A stretch of DNA of 64,000 nt from NCBI GenBank assembly GCA_041395105.1, contig JAWLBB010000003.1, forward strand, positions 186,001-250,000. The letters are read 5' to 3'. The position numbers and the translations under genes were made by a program. The DNA comes from Opitutaceae bacterium (GTDB lineage: Bacteria; Verrucomicrobiota; Verrucomicrobiia; Opitutales; Opitutaceae). Below the pieces are notes generated by a model. It did not search any database. It worked only from the letters and a program-made list of their open reading frames with translations, and was not told the origin of the DNA. Below are positions 45,191 through 54,923 of this stretch, in pieces; position 1 is the stretch's first letter, and the number at the start of each line of letters is the position of its first letter.

Positions 45191-47641
45191 ATGGCGAGCG
45201 CTTCGATGCGGTTTCTGATACCGACAATCATCATCTTCCAGCCCATCGGGATTCGGGCTCAGGAATCTTCAGGTGGGAATGCGAGCCCACAGGTCGCTTC
45301 GCAGGACTCAGCCAAGACGTCCGAGGCCATCACCAGCACCAAGGACGAGGTCAACCTGGTGAAGGATGGTTCGGTGGCCGACTCCCTGAAACGCAGGCCG
45401 GACCTGCGCTTTGGCAATGTGACGGTCGATGGTGAGAAATCCCAGGTCTCGCTCTCGTCCATGTCGTCGGCCGGAGTGGAAGCCGTTGAGGTGCTCAAGG
45501 CGATCACTCCCGATGTGGACGCGGATTCAATCGGCGGTTCGGTCAGTGTTCGGTCGAAACCCGCCTATGACCAGGGAGAGCGAACCCTGCAGGGCAGCGT
45601 GACATTCGACTACGCCTCCCTGTTTGATACCTGGAATCCGAGCGCGAGCGTGACCTTCGGTGAGGTATTGGGGGCGAACCGGAATCTCGGTTATCTCTTC
45701 ACCGTCAACGGGGGCGACGATACCCACGGATTCGATCGGCTCTTCCATCAATGGGGACCGTCACCGGTTGAGGGCGGAGACTTTGCCTTCATTGATGAGA
45801 CCTACTTCAGTCAGCTGAAGGAGGAGGTGGTTTCGCTGGAGCTGACAGGGGCGGTGGATTTCCGGTTGAACGAGGTCTTTTCCTTCTTCGTCAAGGGCAA
45901 CTATCAGGACTCAACAGGCGACCTTTTCATGCCCCGTTACCGGCAGCGCTTCGGTGCTGGTAATGTCGAGTCTGCTTCCGCGGACAGCGCGGTGGTCCGC
46001 GATGCCTCGGTCAAGCGGGACATCGTGGATGATGAATGGAAGTACCACCTTTATTCCGTGGCGGCAGGAGGCTACGCCAAGACGAAGGACATCGACCTGG
46101 ACTACAGATTGTCCTATGAGACATCGGGATCTGACGAGGAGGACTTCTTCACGCTCGACTTCCGGGCGGACGGAGTCGATCTGAGCTACGACCGGAATGA
46201 CCGCCAGTTTCCCGAGTTCGCGGCGACCGGCGACCAAAAGATCGATGATCCGTCCATCTTCCTTTTTGAGGACATGATGCGCCAGGTCTGGCGCCAGTCC
46301 CAGAGCGACCTGATCGGGACGGTGAACCTGAAGGTCAAGCACGGTCTGGGCACAGCGGGGACCGGATTCTGGAAAGTCGGGGCCAAGGCCCGATCACGTG
46401 ACGTCGATCAACTGGCGGACTCCCGGATCTACGATGGCTTTGACGGGGATTTTTCACTGGCGGACGTGGTGGCACCGTATGGTGACGACAAGGTATTCGA
46501 AGGCCGCTATCGACTTGGTCCGATGGCCGGCCCGAGCCAGTCGCGGGCGTTTATCGATCAGAACTCCGACCGGTTTGTCTACAATGTAAACCGATCCAGG
46601 GAGGAGTCCGATCCCGCCACCTACAATGCATCCGAACTGATCACGGCGGCATACGGGATGGGCAGTTATGAGACCGGGCCACTGCGATTTATCGCCGGCG
46701 TCCGCCTGGAGAAAACCTCCATTGACTACCTGGGCCGCGAGGTGGTCTTTGGAGAAGACGGTGATTATGAGGGGACGAATGAACAGACGGGCAGCAGCAG
46801 CTATACCAACGTCTTCCCCGGTCTCCACGCCCGGTATCGTTGGGGTGACCGGTTGACCGTCATCGGCTCCTACACCCAGTCGATTCAACGGGCCCCCTAT
46901 TCGCAGATCGTCCCCTACCGACTGGTCTACCGCGAAGACCTCTTTGTCGAGGAAGGCAATCCCGGCCTGGACCCGACTCTCTACGACAATTTCGACCTCG
47001 CCTTCGATTTCAATCTGCCGGCGGATGGACTCCTCTCCATCGAACTCTACTCCAAGAAACTGCACAACGTCGTGTATCCGTCGACCTTTCTCCTGGTGGA
47101 TGGCCCATACGCCGGATTCGAGCGGCGCAGGCTGGAGAACGGTCCCGATGGAACCATCCAGGGACTCCAGGTCACCTGGTCGCAGGGGCTGGGCGCAGTG
47201 TCGGAGTTCCTCGAGCCGATTTCATTCAACGCGAACCTGATTCTGCAGAATTCGGAGATCGAATTCGACGAACGTCCCGACGAAAAGCTTTCCATCACAC
47301 GAATACCCGGGGAAGAATTCTCGCTGACCCTCGTCTATGAACGCGCATGGTTCTTTGGCCAGGTCGAGCTCAAGCATGTCAGCGACATGCTGCTATATGT
47401 CGGGGATACCGCAGCATTCGACCACCGCGGCTACCCGACCGATGTGGTGAATCTGGCAATGAGCTTCCAACTGTCAAAGGGCATCCGCCTGATCGCCGAA
47501 ATCGACAATCTGACGGGCGAGCCTCCGTCCTATTCACAAGGCGGTCCGCAACCCTACAGTTATGAGGGCGATGAGGACCGGCCTTATCAGCATCTTCAGA
47601 ACACCTGGGTAGGTCGCCTCGGGGTTCGATTCGAACTCTGA
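45191..47641 (+). CDS. TonB-dependent outer-membrane receptor
   Basis: From the ATG at 45191 the precursor is 816 residues, with signal sequence MRFLIPTIIIFQPIGIRA. A plug domain follows (about 35-150: ADSLKRRPDLRFGNVTVDG, AITPDVDADSIGGSVSVRS, the family IGG motif) and then a 22-strand barrel with repeated aromatic strand patterns, ending LGVRFEL as is usual for outer-membrane insertion. It takes up a large substrate such as a siderophore, vitamin or carbohydrate using TonB energy. IGGSVSVRSK suggests the polysaccharide-linked TonB receptor group, but no glycan cluster lies beside it. A TTG at 45095 is an alternative start. Confidence 0.93.
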   Translation: MASASMRFLIPTIIIFQPIGIRAQESSGGNASPQVASQDSAKTSEAITSTKDEVNLVKDGSVADSLKRRPDLRFGNVTVDGEKSQVSLSSMSSAGVEAVEVLKAITPDVDADSIGGSVSVRSKPAYDQGERTLQGSVTFDYASLFDTWNPSASVTFGEVLGANRNLGYLFTVNGGDDTHGFDRLFHQWGPSPVEGGDFAFIDETYFSQLKEEVVSLELTGAVDFRLNEVFSFFVKGNYQDSTGDLFMPRYRQRFGAGNVESASADSAVVRDASVKRDIVDDEWKYHLYSVAAGGYAKTKDIDLDYRLSYETSGSDEEDFFTLDFRADGVDLSYDRNDRQFPEFAATGDQKIDDPSIFLFEDMMRQVWRQSQSDLIGTVNLKVKHGLGTAGTGFWKVGAKARSRDVDQLADSRIYDGFDGDFSLADVVAPYGDDKVFEGRYRLGPMAGPSQSRAFIDQNSDRFVYNVNRSREESDPATYNASELITAAYGMGSYETGPLRFIAGVRLEKTSIDYLGREVVFGEDGDYEGTNEQTGSSSYTNVFPGLHARYRWGDRLTVIGSYTQSIQRAPYSQIVPYRLVYREDLFVEEGNPGLDPTLYDNFDLAFDFNLPADGLLSIELYSKKLHNVVYPSTFLLVDGPYAGFERRRLENGPDGTIQGLQVTWSQGLGAVSEFLEPISFNANLILQNSEIEFDERPDEKLSITRIPGEEFSLTLVYERAWFFGQVELKHVSDMLLYVGDTAAFDHRGYPTDVVNLAMSFQLSKGIRLIAEIDNLTGEPPSYSQGGPQPYSYEGDEDRPYQHLQNTWVGRLGVRFEL

Positions 47642-47874
47642 ACCGGGCCTGGGTCGGTTGATTCAATCGGTGCCAGCACGATCTGGACTGCGTATGGTCC
47701 GAGCCGCTGTCTCCCGTTGATGCCCTTGGAATGGATTGCCCCATTCCGGATCCTCCCGCTATGAACGGGAAGTCGTGCCTATTGCAGTCAGGCTTCGTAT
47801 TTGCGCTTCTGGACCTCTCGGCCACCGAAAGTCGGGCCAGGGGGGGCTTTCCCAGATCTTCAGCCGGAACCTCA

Positions 47875-49032
47875 CTAGGAATAGGGATCAGCCGCATCCC
47901 GAAGACCGTCGCCGAGGAAATTGAAGGCGAGGACGGTCATCACGATGAAAACCACCGGCATGAGCAGCCAGGGATAGTTGGCGACCACTTCGAGGTTGAA
48001 GCAGTCCTGAAGCATGACGCCCCAACTGACCACCGGGGCCCGCAAGCCGAGTCCAAGGAAGCTCAGGGCGGTTTCGCCGAGTATCATGCCCGGTACGCTG
48101 AGGGTAAGGGTCACGATGATATGACTGGTGAAACCGGGCACGAGATGCCGGAAAATGACGCGGGCGTGCCCCGCCCCGAGAAGCCGGGCGGCCACCGCAT
48201 AATCCTCTTCACGCAGGGAAAGAATCTTTCCCCTGACCACCCGGGCCAGCCAGGTCCAGTTGAGGGCACTGAGTACAACGGTGATCGCGAAATAAACCTG
48301 CAAGGGCGACCAGTCCTTCGGCAGGATGGCCGCGATGGCAATCCAGAGCGGCAATTGGGGGAAGGCGTTGATGATCTCGATCGTCCTTTGGATGAGGTTG
48401 TCGATGGATCCGCCCACGTAACCGGAAATCCCGCCGATAATCACGCCGACCAGGAAGGTGACGGAGATTCCGGCCAGGCCGATGGAAAGACTGATGCGGG
48501 CTCCGTGGATGATCCGGCTCCAGATGTCATGACCGTAGCGATCCGATCCGAAGAGGAAGAAAGTTGCCTCCGCCGGAGAGGGACCATGGTCGGACTCGGC
48601 CAGGCGTTCGTAGTCCACGCCGAAAAACCTGTGCTCGAACGGCACGAGACCGAGCAGGCGATAGGGTTCGGAACGGACGAAGAATCCGAGCGGAACTTTC
48701 AGGTCGGAGTGCTCGACATAGAAGTTCTTCAGGTTGGTTGGACTGATGTGATTGGAAATCGCGTAGGTGTGCAGGCCGTCTTCAAAGTTGAAATGAGGCA
48801 ATTGGGGAGGAGCGAAGATGAAGTTCATGTTTCGCTCGTTCTGGCCGACCGGCGCCATGAAGTCGGCGAAGAGCGCCAGGGCATAGATGATGCACAGGGC
48901 GATGAGTGAAACGAGGGCGAGTCGGTGTCGCGCGAACCGCAGCCGGATCAGCTGCCATTGGGTCAGGACCCCGAGGTCGATTCCTTCGGGTGTGATCAGG
49001 ACTGTTTCGTCAGGTGCCCGTGCATCGGTCAT
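47875..49032 (-). CDS. ABC transporter permease, DppC/OppC-like
   Basis: The 385-residue permease has an N-terminal membrane helix (LALVSLIALCIIYALALFADF), an extended extracytoplasmic insert and a BPD_transp_1 domain with the EAA-type loop EEDYAVAARLLGAGHARVIFRHLVPG. It closely follows peptide-transporter permeases, with a longer N-terminal domain than Escherichia DppC. The ATG overlaps the upstream fusion gene stop (ATGA). The partner ATPase genes are not in the window. Confidence 0.92.
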   Translation of the reverse strand: MTDARAPDETVLITPEGIDLGVLTQWQLIRLRFARHRLALVSLIALCIIYALALFADFMAPVGQNERNMNFIFAPPQLPHFNFEDGLHTYAISNHISPTNLKNFYVEHSDLKVPLGFFVRSEPYRLLGLVPFEHRFFGVDYERLAESDHGPSPAEATFFLFGSDRYGHDIWSRIIHGARISLSIGLAGISVTFLVGVIIGGISGYVGGSIDNLIQRTIEIINAFPQLPLWIAIAAILPKDWSPLQVYFAITVVLSALNWTWLARVVRGKILSLREEDYAVAARLLGAGHARVIFRHLVPGFTSHIIVTLTLSVPGMILGETALSFLGLGLRAPVVSWGVMLQDCFNLEVVANYPWLLMPVVFIVMTVLAFNFLGDGLRDAADPYS

Positions 49033-52000
49033 CGGCTGCCTCCTTCCATTCGAATCCGGGGATCCAGGGCCAGCAGAAGAAGATCGCTGACCAGCGTACC
49101 CATTACGCCGAGCAGGCTGAGCATCATGAGCATGGAGCCGGCCAGGTAGATGTCCTCGGCAAAAAGTGACTCGAGGAGCAAGGGTCCGACTGTGGGCAGG
49201 CTGAGGACCATGGCGACGATCGCTTCGCCGGACACGAGAGCGGGGAAGAGGCCACCAATCCCGGAGATAAACGGATTGAGGGCCAGGCGGACGGGGTATT
49301 TGACCAGCAGTTTCATCGGCCGGACGCCCTTGGCGCGGGCGGTGGTGACGTACGGTTTCCTCAACTCGTCCAGGAGGTTGCCGCGCATGACCCGAATCAT
49401 TCCAGCGGTGCCGGCAATGCCGATGACCACGACGGGAAGCCAGATGTGCAGCAGCAAGTCCTTAATCTTCGGCCAGTCCCATTCCGGTTGGGAAGCGAAC
49501 TGTGGTGAAAAGAGCCCGGAGACATTCAGTCCGAGGAACTCGCTGCTCCAGTACATGAGCAGAAGCGCGAGGAGGAACCCTGGAACGGACATCCCGATGA
49601 AGCCGATGAATGAAACGACATAGTCGAGTATGGAATACTGCCGGACGGCTGAGAAAATGCCGATGGGCAGGGCTATGCACCAGGTGAAGAGTATGGTGAA
49701 AAGCGAGATGACGATGGTCAGGGTGAGCCGGTCGCCAACGATGGAGTTGACCGGATCGCCGTTGAACATGGAGCGGCCCATATACCCCTGAAGCAGACCG
49801 AGGTCCTCGCCTGAAAACGTGGTGAACCAGAGCAGGCCGGTCCACCGGAGATACTGGACGAATTGCGGGTCGTTCAGGTGAAAATCGCGCTTCAGTCGTT
49901 CAATTTCCTGCAGGTCGGTCGAGGCGCCGGTCTGCTCCAGTTCAAGGATCTTCGTCGTGGCGAAATCTCCGGGAGGGACCTGGATCACCGTGAAGACGAT
50001 GATGGAGATGACGATCATGGTCGGAACCATGATGGCAATCCTTCGACCAATATAAGGATGCCTGACCGCCACGAGGATCAGAAAGGTGACCAGGATGCCC
50101 AGGAGAAGGAACTTGAGGAAGGGAATGCCGCCGTTGTCACTCTGAATCTCCGAACCCTCCGTAATCTGGTTCGGCCGCGGGGTCACCGTCAGCACCTCGC
50201 GACGCATCTGTTCCATGGCGCCTTCGGAGTCACTCCGGCTCTGGAAGTAGAGTGTTTCCATGCCGATGTTTTGCGGACTGAGGACGTCCCAGGTGACCAC
50301 CGCCATCTCCGGCACATTGTGAAGGTCGTTGGTCGCGGTCATGATGCGGGGCGGTGTTGCCGAAACAGCGATGGTCCAGGTGTTTTCCCTGGCGATCTCG
50401 AGGATCTGCAACATGATCTCGGCGCGTTCCTCTTGCGTGAGGGCCTCCTTGACGCCTTCATAGAGCTCCATTGCCCGGCGCAGCGGATGATCTTCGGGCG
50501 GTTCCACGGCGCCCGGGATGTCGGCCAGAGGGTTGTCGTAGAGACCGCCCCGCAGGTACCAGGTCGCATAGGAGCGGGCATAAAGGCAGAAGATGTTCAG
50601 GGGAACGAAGAAGCGTGGTTCCAGAATCGGCATGAACTCCCCGTTGCCAAACCAGACCCCGATATCGTGGCTCTCGGCGGCCGTTTCGGTCCCAAACAGG
50701 CGGTCGGAGCGGTTCAGGAAGGTGATGCGCAGCCCGATATCCCGCCAGAATTCCGTGATCGAATGGTAGAGGGCGGAGGCATTCTGGCTGGCGTTCTGGG
50801 CATAGAGGAAGAACTGCGCCTTGGTGCCGTCCGGAAATGTGCGCATGCCTTCCGCGTCCCTTTGGTCAAGGCCGATTGAGTCGAGCAAATGGGCCGCCCG
50901 TTCCGGGTCGTATTCGATAAATGCTTCCCGCAGGCCGGGAAGAAAATAGTCGCCCGACTCCGGACCGGGCCCGATCTGGGCCGGGATCGGCACGTTGCTG
51001 TATTCATATCGGATGATCGGTCGCCGGTCGATGGCCAGCGAGAGCGCCTGTCGAAATTCCTTCTTGTTCAGGTATTCACGTTTCCAGACGGTGGACGGAT
51101 CCTCCGGGTCGATGCGGCGCAACAGGTTGGGCTGAATGACGAACGGGGATCTTGCGCTCTCGTACCAGTGGAGGACCCGGAAACCCTTCGCCTCCTGGTT
51201 GTCGACCAGAAGGGTGTATTGCCCCATGCCGACTCCGCTGGGTTGAAAGTCGAGTTCACCGTTGGTCGCCGCCACCTGGATCATTTCATCGGTCTTCACC
51301 TCGACCATGACCCGGTCAATATAAGGGAGCTGACGGCCTTCGGCATCGACTGCAGGGTAATAGGGATTGCGCACCCAGCCATGCGGCGGGTTCGGTTTGA
51401 AGGTCCGGTAAACCCAGGGCCAGAGGCGGGGGTGCTCGGGGTTGTTGAATTCCTTGATCCGTGTGTAGACCGCGTTGTCCGTGCTGACCCGGAGGGCTGA
51501 ACGCATCTGGCGACGGTCTTCCGGGTTACCCAGACGGGGATGGTACTTGCGCAGGTAGTGGGCCGGGGCATTGACCATGCCCTGTCCGGCCCAGGAGGCC
51601 AGTCTCTCGAGAAAAATCCCGTTCGGGTGGGGAAAAGTGAAGCGGACCGTATAGGGGCCGAGCGCCTCGACCGTTCCGAGTTTCCCCCTGACCATCATGG
51701 CATCAAGCGGGGCGGGAGTCAGCTCGGTGTCCGTCTGTTCTTCTTCCCACCAGTAGAGGATGTCCGCCGATGTGAACGGCTCGCCGTCCGACCACCGGAT
51801 GCCGGGCCGCAGTTCAAAAGTGTAGGTCTTCCCGTCCTCGGACATTTCCCAACTCTTGGCCAGATGCGGGACAATCGGATAACCGAGAGGCGACCACCGG
51901 ACGAGCCCCCCCCCCGAATAATAGAACTCCATCAGGCGAAGTCCGTTGGTGCTGTTGGTCAGGACGTTCATGGTACCGCCGTAGCGCCCCGCGCCCTCCG

Positions 52001-52478
52001 CCCCCTCCATCACGATCGGCTCGGGACCGATTCGATCAATCACCGGATCGAGTTTCCCTTCCTCCACCAGCGGAGCCAGCAGCGGCGGCTCACCTCTTGG
52101 CCACCAGTCCGCTTCGGGTCCGAGGGAGTAGTCGACTTCCACCGTAACGACCGGCGGGTTATCAATATCGATGGCAACCGCGCGCGCCTCTTCCATCATG
52201 GCGACTTCATCCGGATCGAAATACGGCATTTCCGTCGGCAGTTCCGGCTTCATCACCCAGCCCCAGAAAAGCATGAAGGCCGCGAATCCGGATAGGACCG
52301 CGAGGCAGAGGGCGGGAAATCGAAAGCGATGGGGCACGAGAGAGCTAGGGACGAAAGTTGTGCACGGATCCACCGGATGGCAAATCGGTTTTCCGGAACC
52401 GGGCGAGCGACGGTCAGCGGGAATACGAAAAACTCTTGCGGCGGCGGCGGTCAGCCGCCTCCGGAATCGCTGGATCAC
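49029..52478 (-). CDS. Substrate-binding protein/DppB-type permease fusion of a peptide-class ABC transporter
   Basis: One 1149-residue open frame carries an N-terminal membrane anchor (about 52-72), then an SBP family 5 domain (about 135-755: YGGTMNVLTN, HLAKSWEMSEDGKTYTFELR, FRQALSLAIDRRPII), a second membrane segment, and a DppB-type permease (about 820-1149) with the EAA loop VTTARAKGVRPMKLLVKYPV. In most bacteria these are separate proteins. A GTG overlaps the peptidase E stop (GTGA); other starts near V48 are possible. It would present the binding protein permanently tethered to the membrane channel. Confidence 0.92.
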   Translation of the reverse strand: MIQRFRRRLTAAAARVFRIPADRRSPGSGKPICHPVDPCTTFVPSSLVPHRFRFPALCLAVLSGFAAFMLFWGWVMKPELPTEMPYFDPDEVAMMEEARAVAIDIDNPPVVTVEVDYSLGPEADWWPRGEPPLLAPLVEEGKLDPVIDRIGPEPIVMEGAEGAGRYGGTMNVLTNSTNGLRLMEFYYSGGGLVRWSPLGYPIVPHLAKSWEMSEDGKTYTFELRPGIRWSDGEPFTSADILYWWEEEQTDTELTPAPLDAMMVRGKLGTVEALGPYTVRFTFPHPNGIFLERLASWAGQGMVNAPAHYLRKYHPRLGNPEDRRQMRSALRVSTDNAVYTRIKEFNNPEHPRLWPWVYRTFKPNPPHGWVRNPYYPAVDAEGRQLPYIDRVMVEVKTDEMIQVAATNGELDFQPSGVGMGQYTLLVDNQEAKGFRVLHWYESARSPFVIQPNLLRRIDPEDPSTVWKREYLNKKEFRQALSLAIDRRPIIRYEYSNVPIPAQIGPGPESGDYFLPGLREAFIEYDPERAAHLLDSIGLDQRDAEGMRTFPDGTKAQFFLYAQNASQNASALYHSITEFWRDIGLRITFLNRSDRLFGTETAAESHDIGVWFGNGEFMPILEPRFFVPLNIFCLYARSYATWYLRGGLYDNPLADIPGAVEPPEDHPLRRAMELYEGVKEALTQEERAEIMLQILEIARENTWTIAVSATPPRIMTATNDLHNVPEMAVVTWDVLSPQNIGMETLYFQSRSDSEGAMEQMRREVLTVTPRPNQITEGSEIQSDNGGIPFLKFLLLGILVTFLILVAVRHPYIGRRIAIMVPTMIVISIIVFTVIQVPPGDFATTKILELEQTGASTDLQEIERLKRDFHLNDPQFVQYLRWTGLLWFTTFSGEDLGLLQGYMGRSMFNGDPVNSIVGDRLTLTIVISLFTILFTWCIALPIGIFSAVRQYSILDYVVSFIGFIGMSVPGFLLALLLMYWSSEFLGLNVSGLFSPQFASQPEWDWPKIKDLLLHIWLPVVVIGIAGTAGMIRVMRGNLLDELRKPYVTTARAKGVRPMKLLVKYPVRLALNPFISGIGGLFPALVSGEAIVAMVLSLPTVGPLLLESLFAEDIYLAGSMLMMLSLLGVMGTLVSDLLLLALDPRIRMEGGSR

Positions 52479-53176
52479 GCGCCCAGATAATCCGTCGGTT
52501 GCACCTCTTCGCGGACCTGTCCATCGACTCGGTCGACCCGGTAGACCTTGGCGTTCGGCCGGGAGGAGACCATCCGATGAGGTTTGCCGTCAATAAAATG
52601 GACGGCGGCACCGTCGTCCGCCGCCCAACCCGACGGAAGCTCTCCGTCACGCATCATCCGGTGAAGGGCGGGGCGCCGCCCGATCTCACCGTCATAATGA
52701 GGCGTAAAGCAGCCCTTGAGAATCCCCAGGCAGGGAAGGGCACTCAGCGTCCCGGGCAATGAATCCGTCGTACAGGCCTCGAACCAGCAATTGGCGCCGG
52801 CACTCACCCCGGCAAGAACGGTCCCATTGCTGCAGGCCTCGATGAGAATACGTTCAAGCCCCCATTCCCGCCAGAGTGCGAGCATGCTCTTGGTGTTCCC
52901 TCCGCCGACATAGATGATGTCCTGGGTCATGAGGAAGCCCTCGAGATCGATGGTGTGGGGCGCAAAGAGGGACAGGTAGGTTGGCCTGGACGGCAACTTC
53001 GCGTAGGCCTTGAAAAAGGCAATCGTCTGGCGCTCCGCATTGTCGGTGCCATGCGGCAGAAAACAAACCGACGGCCGCTCCGCCCGCGATAGGCCCAGAA
53101 GATAGCGGTCGAGCAGGGGATTTTCGGGTTCCATCAGGAAGCTGCCTCCTCCCATCGCAAGAATTTGACCGTTCAT
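52475..53176 (-). CDS. Peptidase E-like protein (S51, dipeptidase E family)
   Basis: The 233-residue protein has IIYVGGGNTKSMLALWREWG and a nucleophile motif VLAGVSAGANCWFE, with the Ser in SAGA, as in the S51 family (Escherichia PepE and cyanophycinase). It would hydrolyse dipeptides with N-terminal Asp, or isopeptide bonds. The gene overlaps the transporter fusion by 4 nt. Its position suggests it processes a transported peptide or amino-acid conjugate in the cytoplasm. Confidence 0.88.
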   Translation of the reverse strand: MNGQILAMGGGSFLMEPENPLLDRYLLGLSRAERPSVCFLPHGTDNAERQTIAFFKAYAKLPSRPTYLSLFAPHTIDLEGFLMTQDIIYVGGGNTKSMLALWREWGLERILIEACSNGTVLAGVSAGANCWFEACTTDSLPGTLSALPCLGILKGCFTPHYDGEIGRRPALHRMMRDGELPSGWAADDGAAVHFIDGKPHRMVSSRPNAKVYRVDRVDGQVREEVQPTDYLGA

Positions 53177-53238
53177 GGATGTTGGTTGGAACCGGGTTCA
53201 GAGCTCGGGCGAGCTGGGGAAGTGTGCGCTTTCACGAG

Positions 53239-53589
53239 TCAGAGGAGCCCGAGGACGTTTTCGGGCGGTCGACCGAGGACCGCTCGCTCGCCGCGTATAA
53301 CGATAGGCCGCTCGATCAGGGCGGGATTTTTCGTCAGGAGGTCGATCCAGGCGGAGCGGCTTCTTTCGTCCACCGGAGATAATCCCAGCTCCCTGGCGAG
53401 GGGTTCGTTGAATCGCACAAGGACGCGGGGATCCACCTTCAACTTTTGTATGGTATGGGTCAGCTCCCTCTTGGTCAGCGGCTCTTCCAGATAGAGAAGG
53501 AGTTCAGGCTCGATGCCGCGTTGCCGAAGCAGCTCAAGAGTCTGCCGGCACTTGCTGCACCGCGGGTTGTACGTGATCGAAGTGGGCAT
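53239..53589 (-). CDS. Arsenate reductase (ArsC glutaredoxin-type) family protein
   Basis: The 116-residue protein begins MPTSITYNPRCSKCRQTLELL with the active-site Cys in NPRCSKC, and has ERPIVI near residue 93 (family LxxRPI). It belongs to the thioredoxin-fold ArsC/YffB/Spx group; these include arsenate reductases and uncharacterised relatives. No arsenic-resistance gene is adjacent, so arsenate reduction is unproven. It sits inside the transport-catabolic cluster, 62 nt before peptidase E. Confidence 0.85.
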   Translation of the reverse strand: MPTSITYNPRCSKCRQTLELLRQRGIEPELLLYLEEPLTKRELTHTIQKLKVDPRVLVRFNEPLARELGLSPVDERSRSAWIDLLTKNPALIERPIVIRGERAVLGRPPENVLGLL

Positions 53590-53633
53590 GGGCGGGGGAC
53601 GGGGAATTCCGGGTTGGGTTCAAGAACAATCTC

Positions 53634-54923
53634 TCAGCGAGCACAGTCAAAGGAATAGGGCGCGCGACGTGCCCGGTCGCCGAGAGTCTCGGCGATACGA
53701 AGGACCTCGTTCCACTTGGCGGTTCGCTCACTGCGTTGGATGGAGCCGACTTTCAACCAGCCGGCATTGGTTCCGACTGCCAGGTGGGCGATGAAGACGT
53801 CTTCCGTTTCGCCGGATCGTGCCGAAACCACCGGCTCCCAACCGGCTCCCCGGGTCAGGGTGATGGCGTCGAGTGTCTCTGAGACGGTGCCGATCTGGTT
53901 GAGCTTGATCAGGACGGCGTTGCCGGCTCCGGCAAGAATTCCTTTGCGGATGGAGGCTGCGTTCGTGGTGAAGAGGTCGTCTCCGATCACGATCGTCCTG
54001 CCGCCCTGTTCCCTGGTCAATTGAGCCCAGCTCTCCCAGTCGTCTTCACCGAAGGGATCCTCGAGCATCCGCACTCCGTAGGCTTCGATCCACCGATTGA
54101 GCCGCTGCCTCCAGGCAGCCGGATCGAGGGTGGTTCCTTCACTGGCGAAATGGTAACCGCCATCCTCCGTCCTCAATTCGGTGGCCGCGATATCAAGGGA
54201 GAGCACGACGTCGTGTCCGAGTTTCAATCCGGCCGAGGCCACGCTTACCGCCAGAAACTCAAGCGCCTCTTCGCAGGATGCGAATGCCGGCCAATATCCC
54301 CCCTCATCGGCGCAGCCGCAGAATTTGCCTTTGGCTTTCAGCCGACGTCCGGTTTCCCGAAAGACCCGATCGGTGATCTCGAGGCATTCCCGAAAATCCC
54401 GGGCATGTGGAGCCACCACCATCAGGTCCTGAATGTCGAGCGAACCGGGTGCATGAGCGCCTCCGCCGATAATCTGTATCTCGGGCCGCGGCAGGATGTC
54501 GCCACTGGTCGACGCAAGGGAAGCGATATGTTCAAAGAGGGGAATGCCCCGGGAACGGGAAGCGGCCACGCAGGCGGCCATGCTCACGCCGAGGATGGCG
54601 TTGGCTCCGAGCCGTGACTTGTCAGGGCTCCCATCGGCACGGCACAAGCGGGCGTCCACGCGGGCTTGATCTTCGGGATCCAGACCCATGACGGCGTCGG
54701 CCAGTTCGGTTTCCACATGGGTGACCGCCCGATCAACGCCCTGGCCATCGAAAACGCCGCCACCATCCCGCAGTTCCAACGCTTCCCGCGAACCGGTGCT
54801 GGCTCCCGAAGGCACGATGGCCCGTCCGAGGGTTCCATCATCGAGGATGACGTCGACCTCTACGGTCGGTCGTCCCCTTGAATCCAGCACCATCCTTCCC
54901 TTCACTTCAGTTATCGCGGACAT
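53634..54923 (-). CDS. Enolase paralogue with altered active-site residues
   Basis: At 429 residues the protein aligns with enolase along its length: N-terminal MVLDSRGRPTVEVDV and PSGASTGSREALELRDG, metal Asp/Glu in SLDIAATEL, LEDP and GDDLF, Lys340 in LIKLNQIGT, and Lys391. But the otherwise invariant SHRSGETED reads SARSGETED (His to Ala368), DIQEF reads DIQDL (Glu to Asp166), and QIKTGS reads WLKVGS. Both changes fall at catalytic positions of E. coli enolase (H369, E167). I infer altered chemistry or specificity, possibly a sugar-phosphate dehydratase. It overlaps the APH-kinase gene by 13 nt. Confidence 0.9.
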   Translation of the reverse strand: MSAITEVKGRMVLDSRGRPTVEVDVILDDGTLGRAIVPSGASTGSREALELRDGGGVFDGQGVDRAVTHVETELADAVMGLDPEDQARVDARLCRADGSPDKSRLGANAILGVSMAACVAASRSRGIPLFEHIASLASTSGDILPRPEIQIIGGGAHAPGSLDIQDLMVVAPHARDFRECLEITDRVFRETGRRLKAKGKFCGCADEGGYWPAFASCEEALEFLAVSVASAGLKLGHDVVLSLDIAATELRTEDGGYHFASEGTTLDPAAWRQRLNRWIEAYGVRMLEDPFGEDDWESWAQLTREQGGRTIVIGDDLFTTNAASIRKGILAGAGNAVLIKLNQIGTVSETLDAITLTRGAGWEPVVSARSGETEDVFIAHLAVGTNAGWLKVGSIQRSERTAKWNEVLRIAETLGDRARRAPYSFDCAR

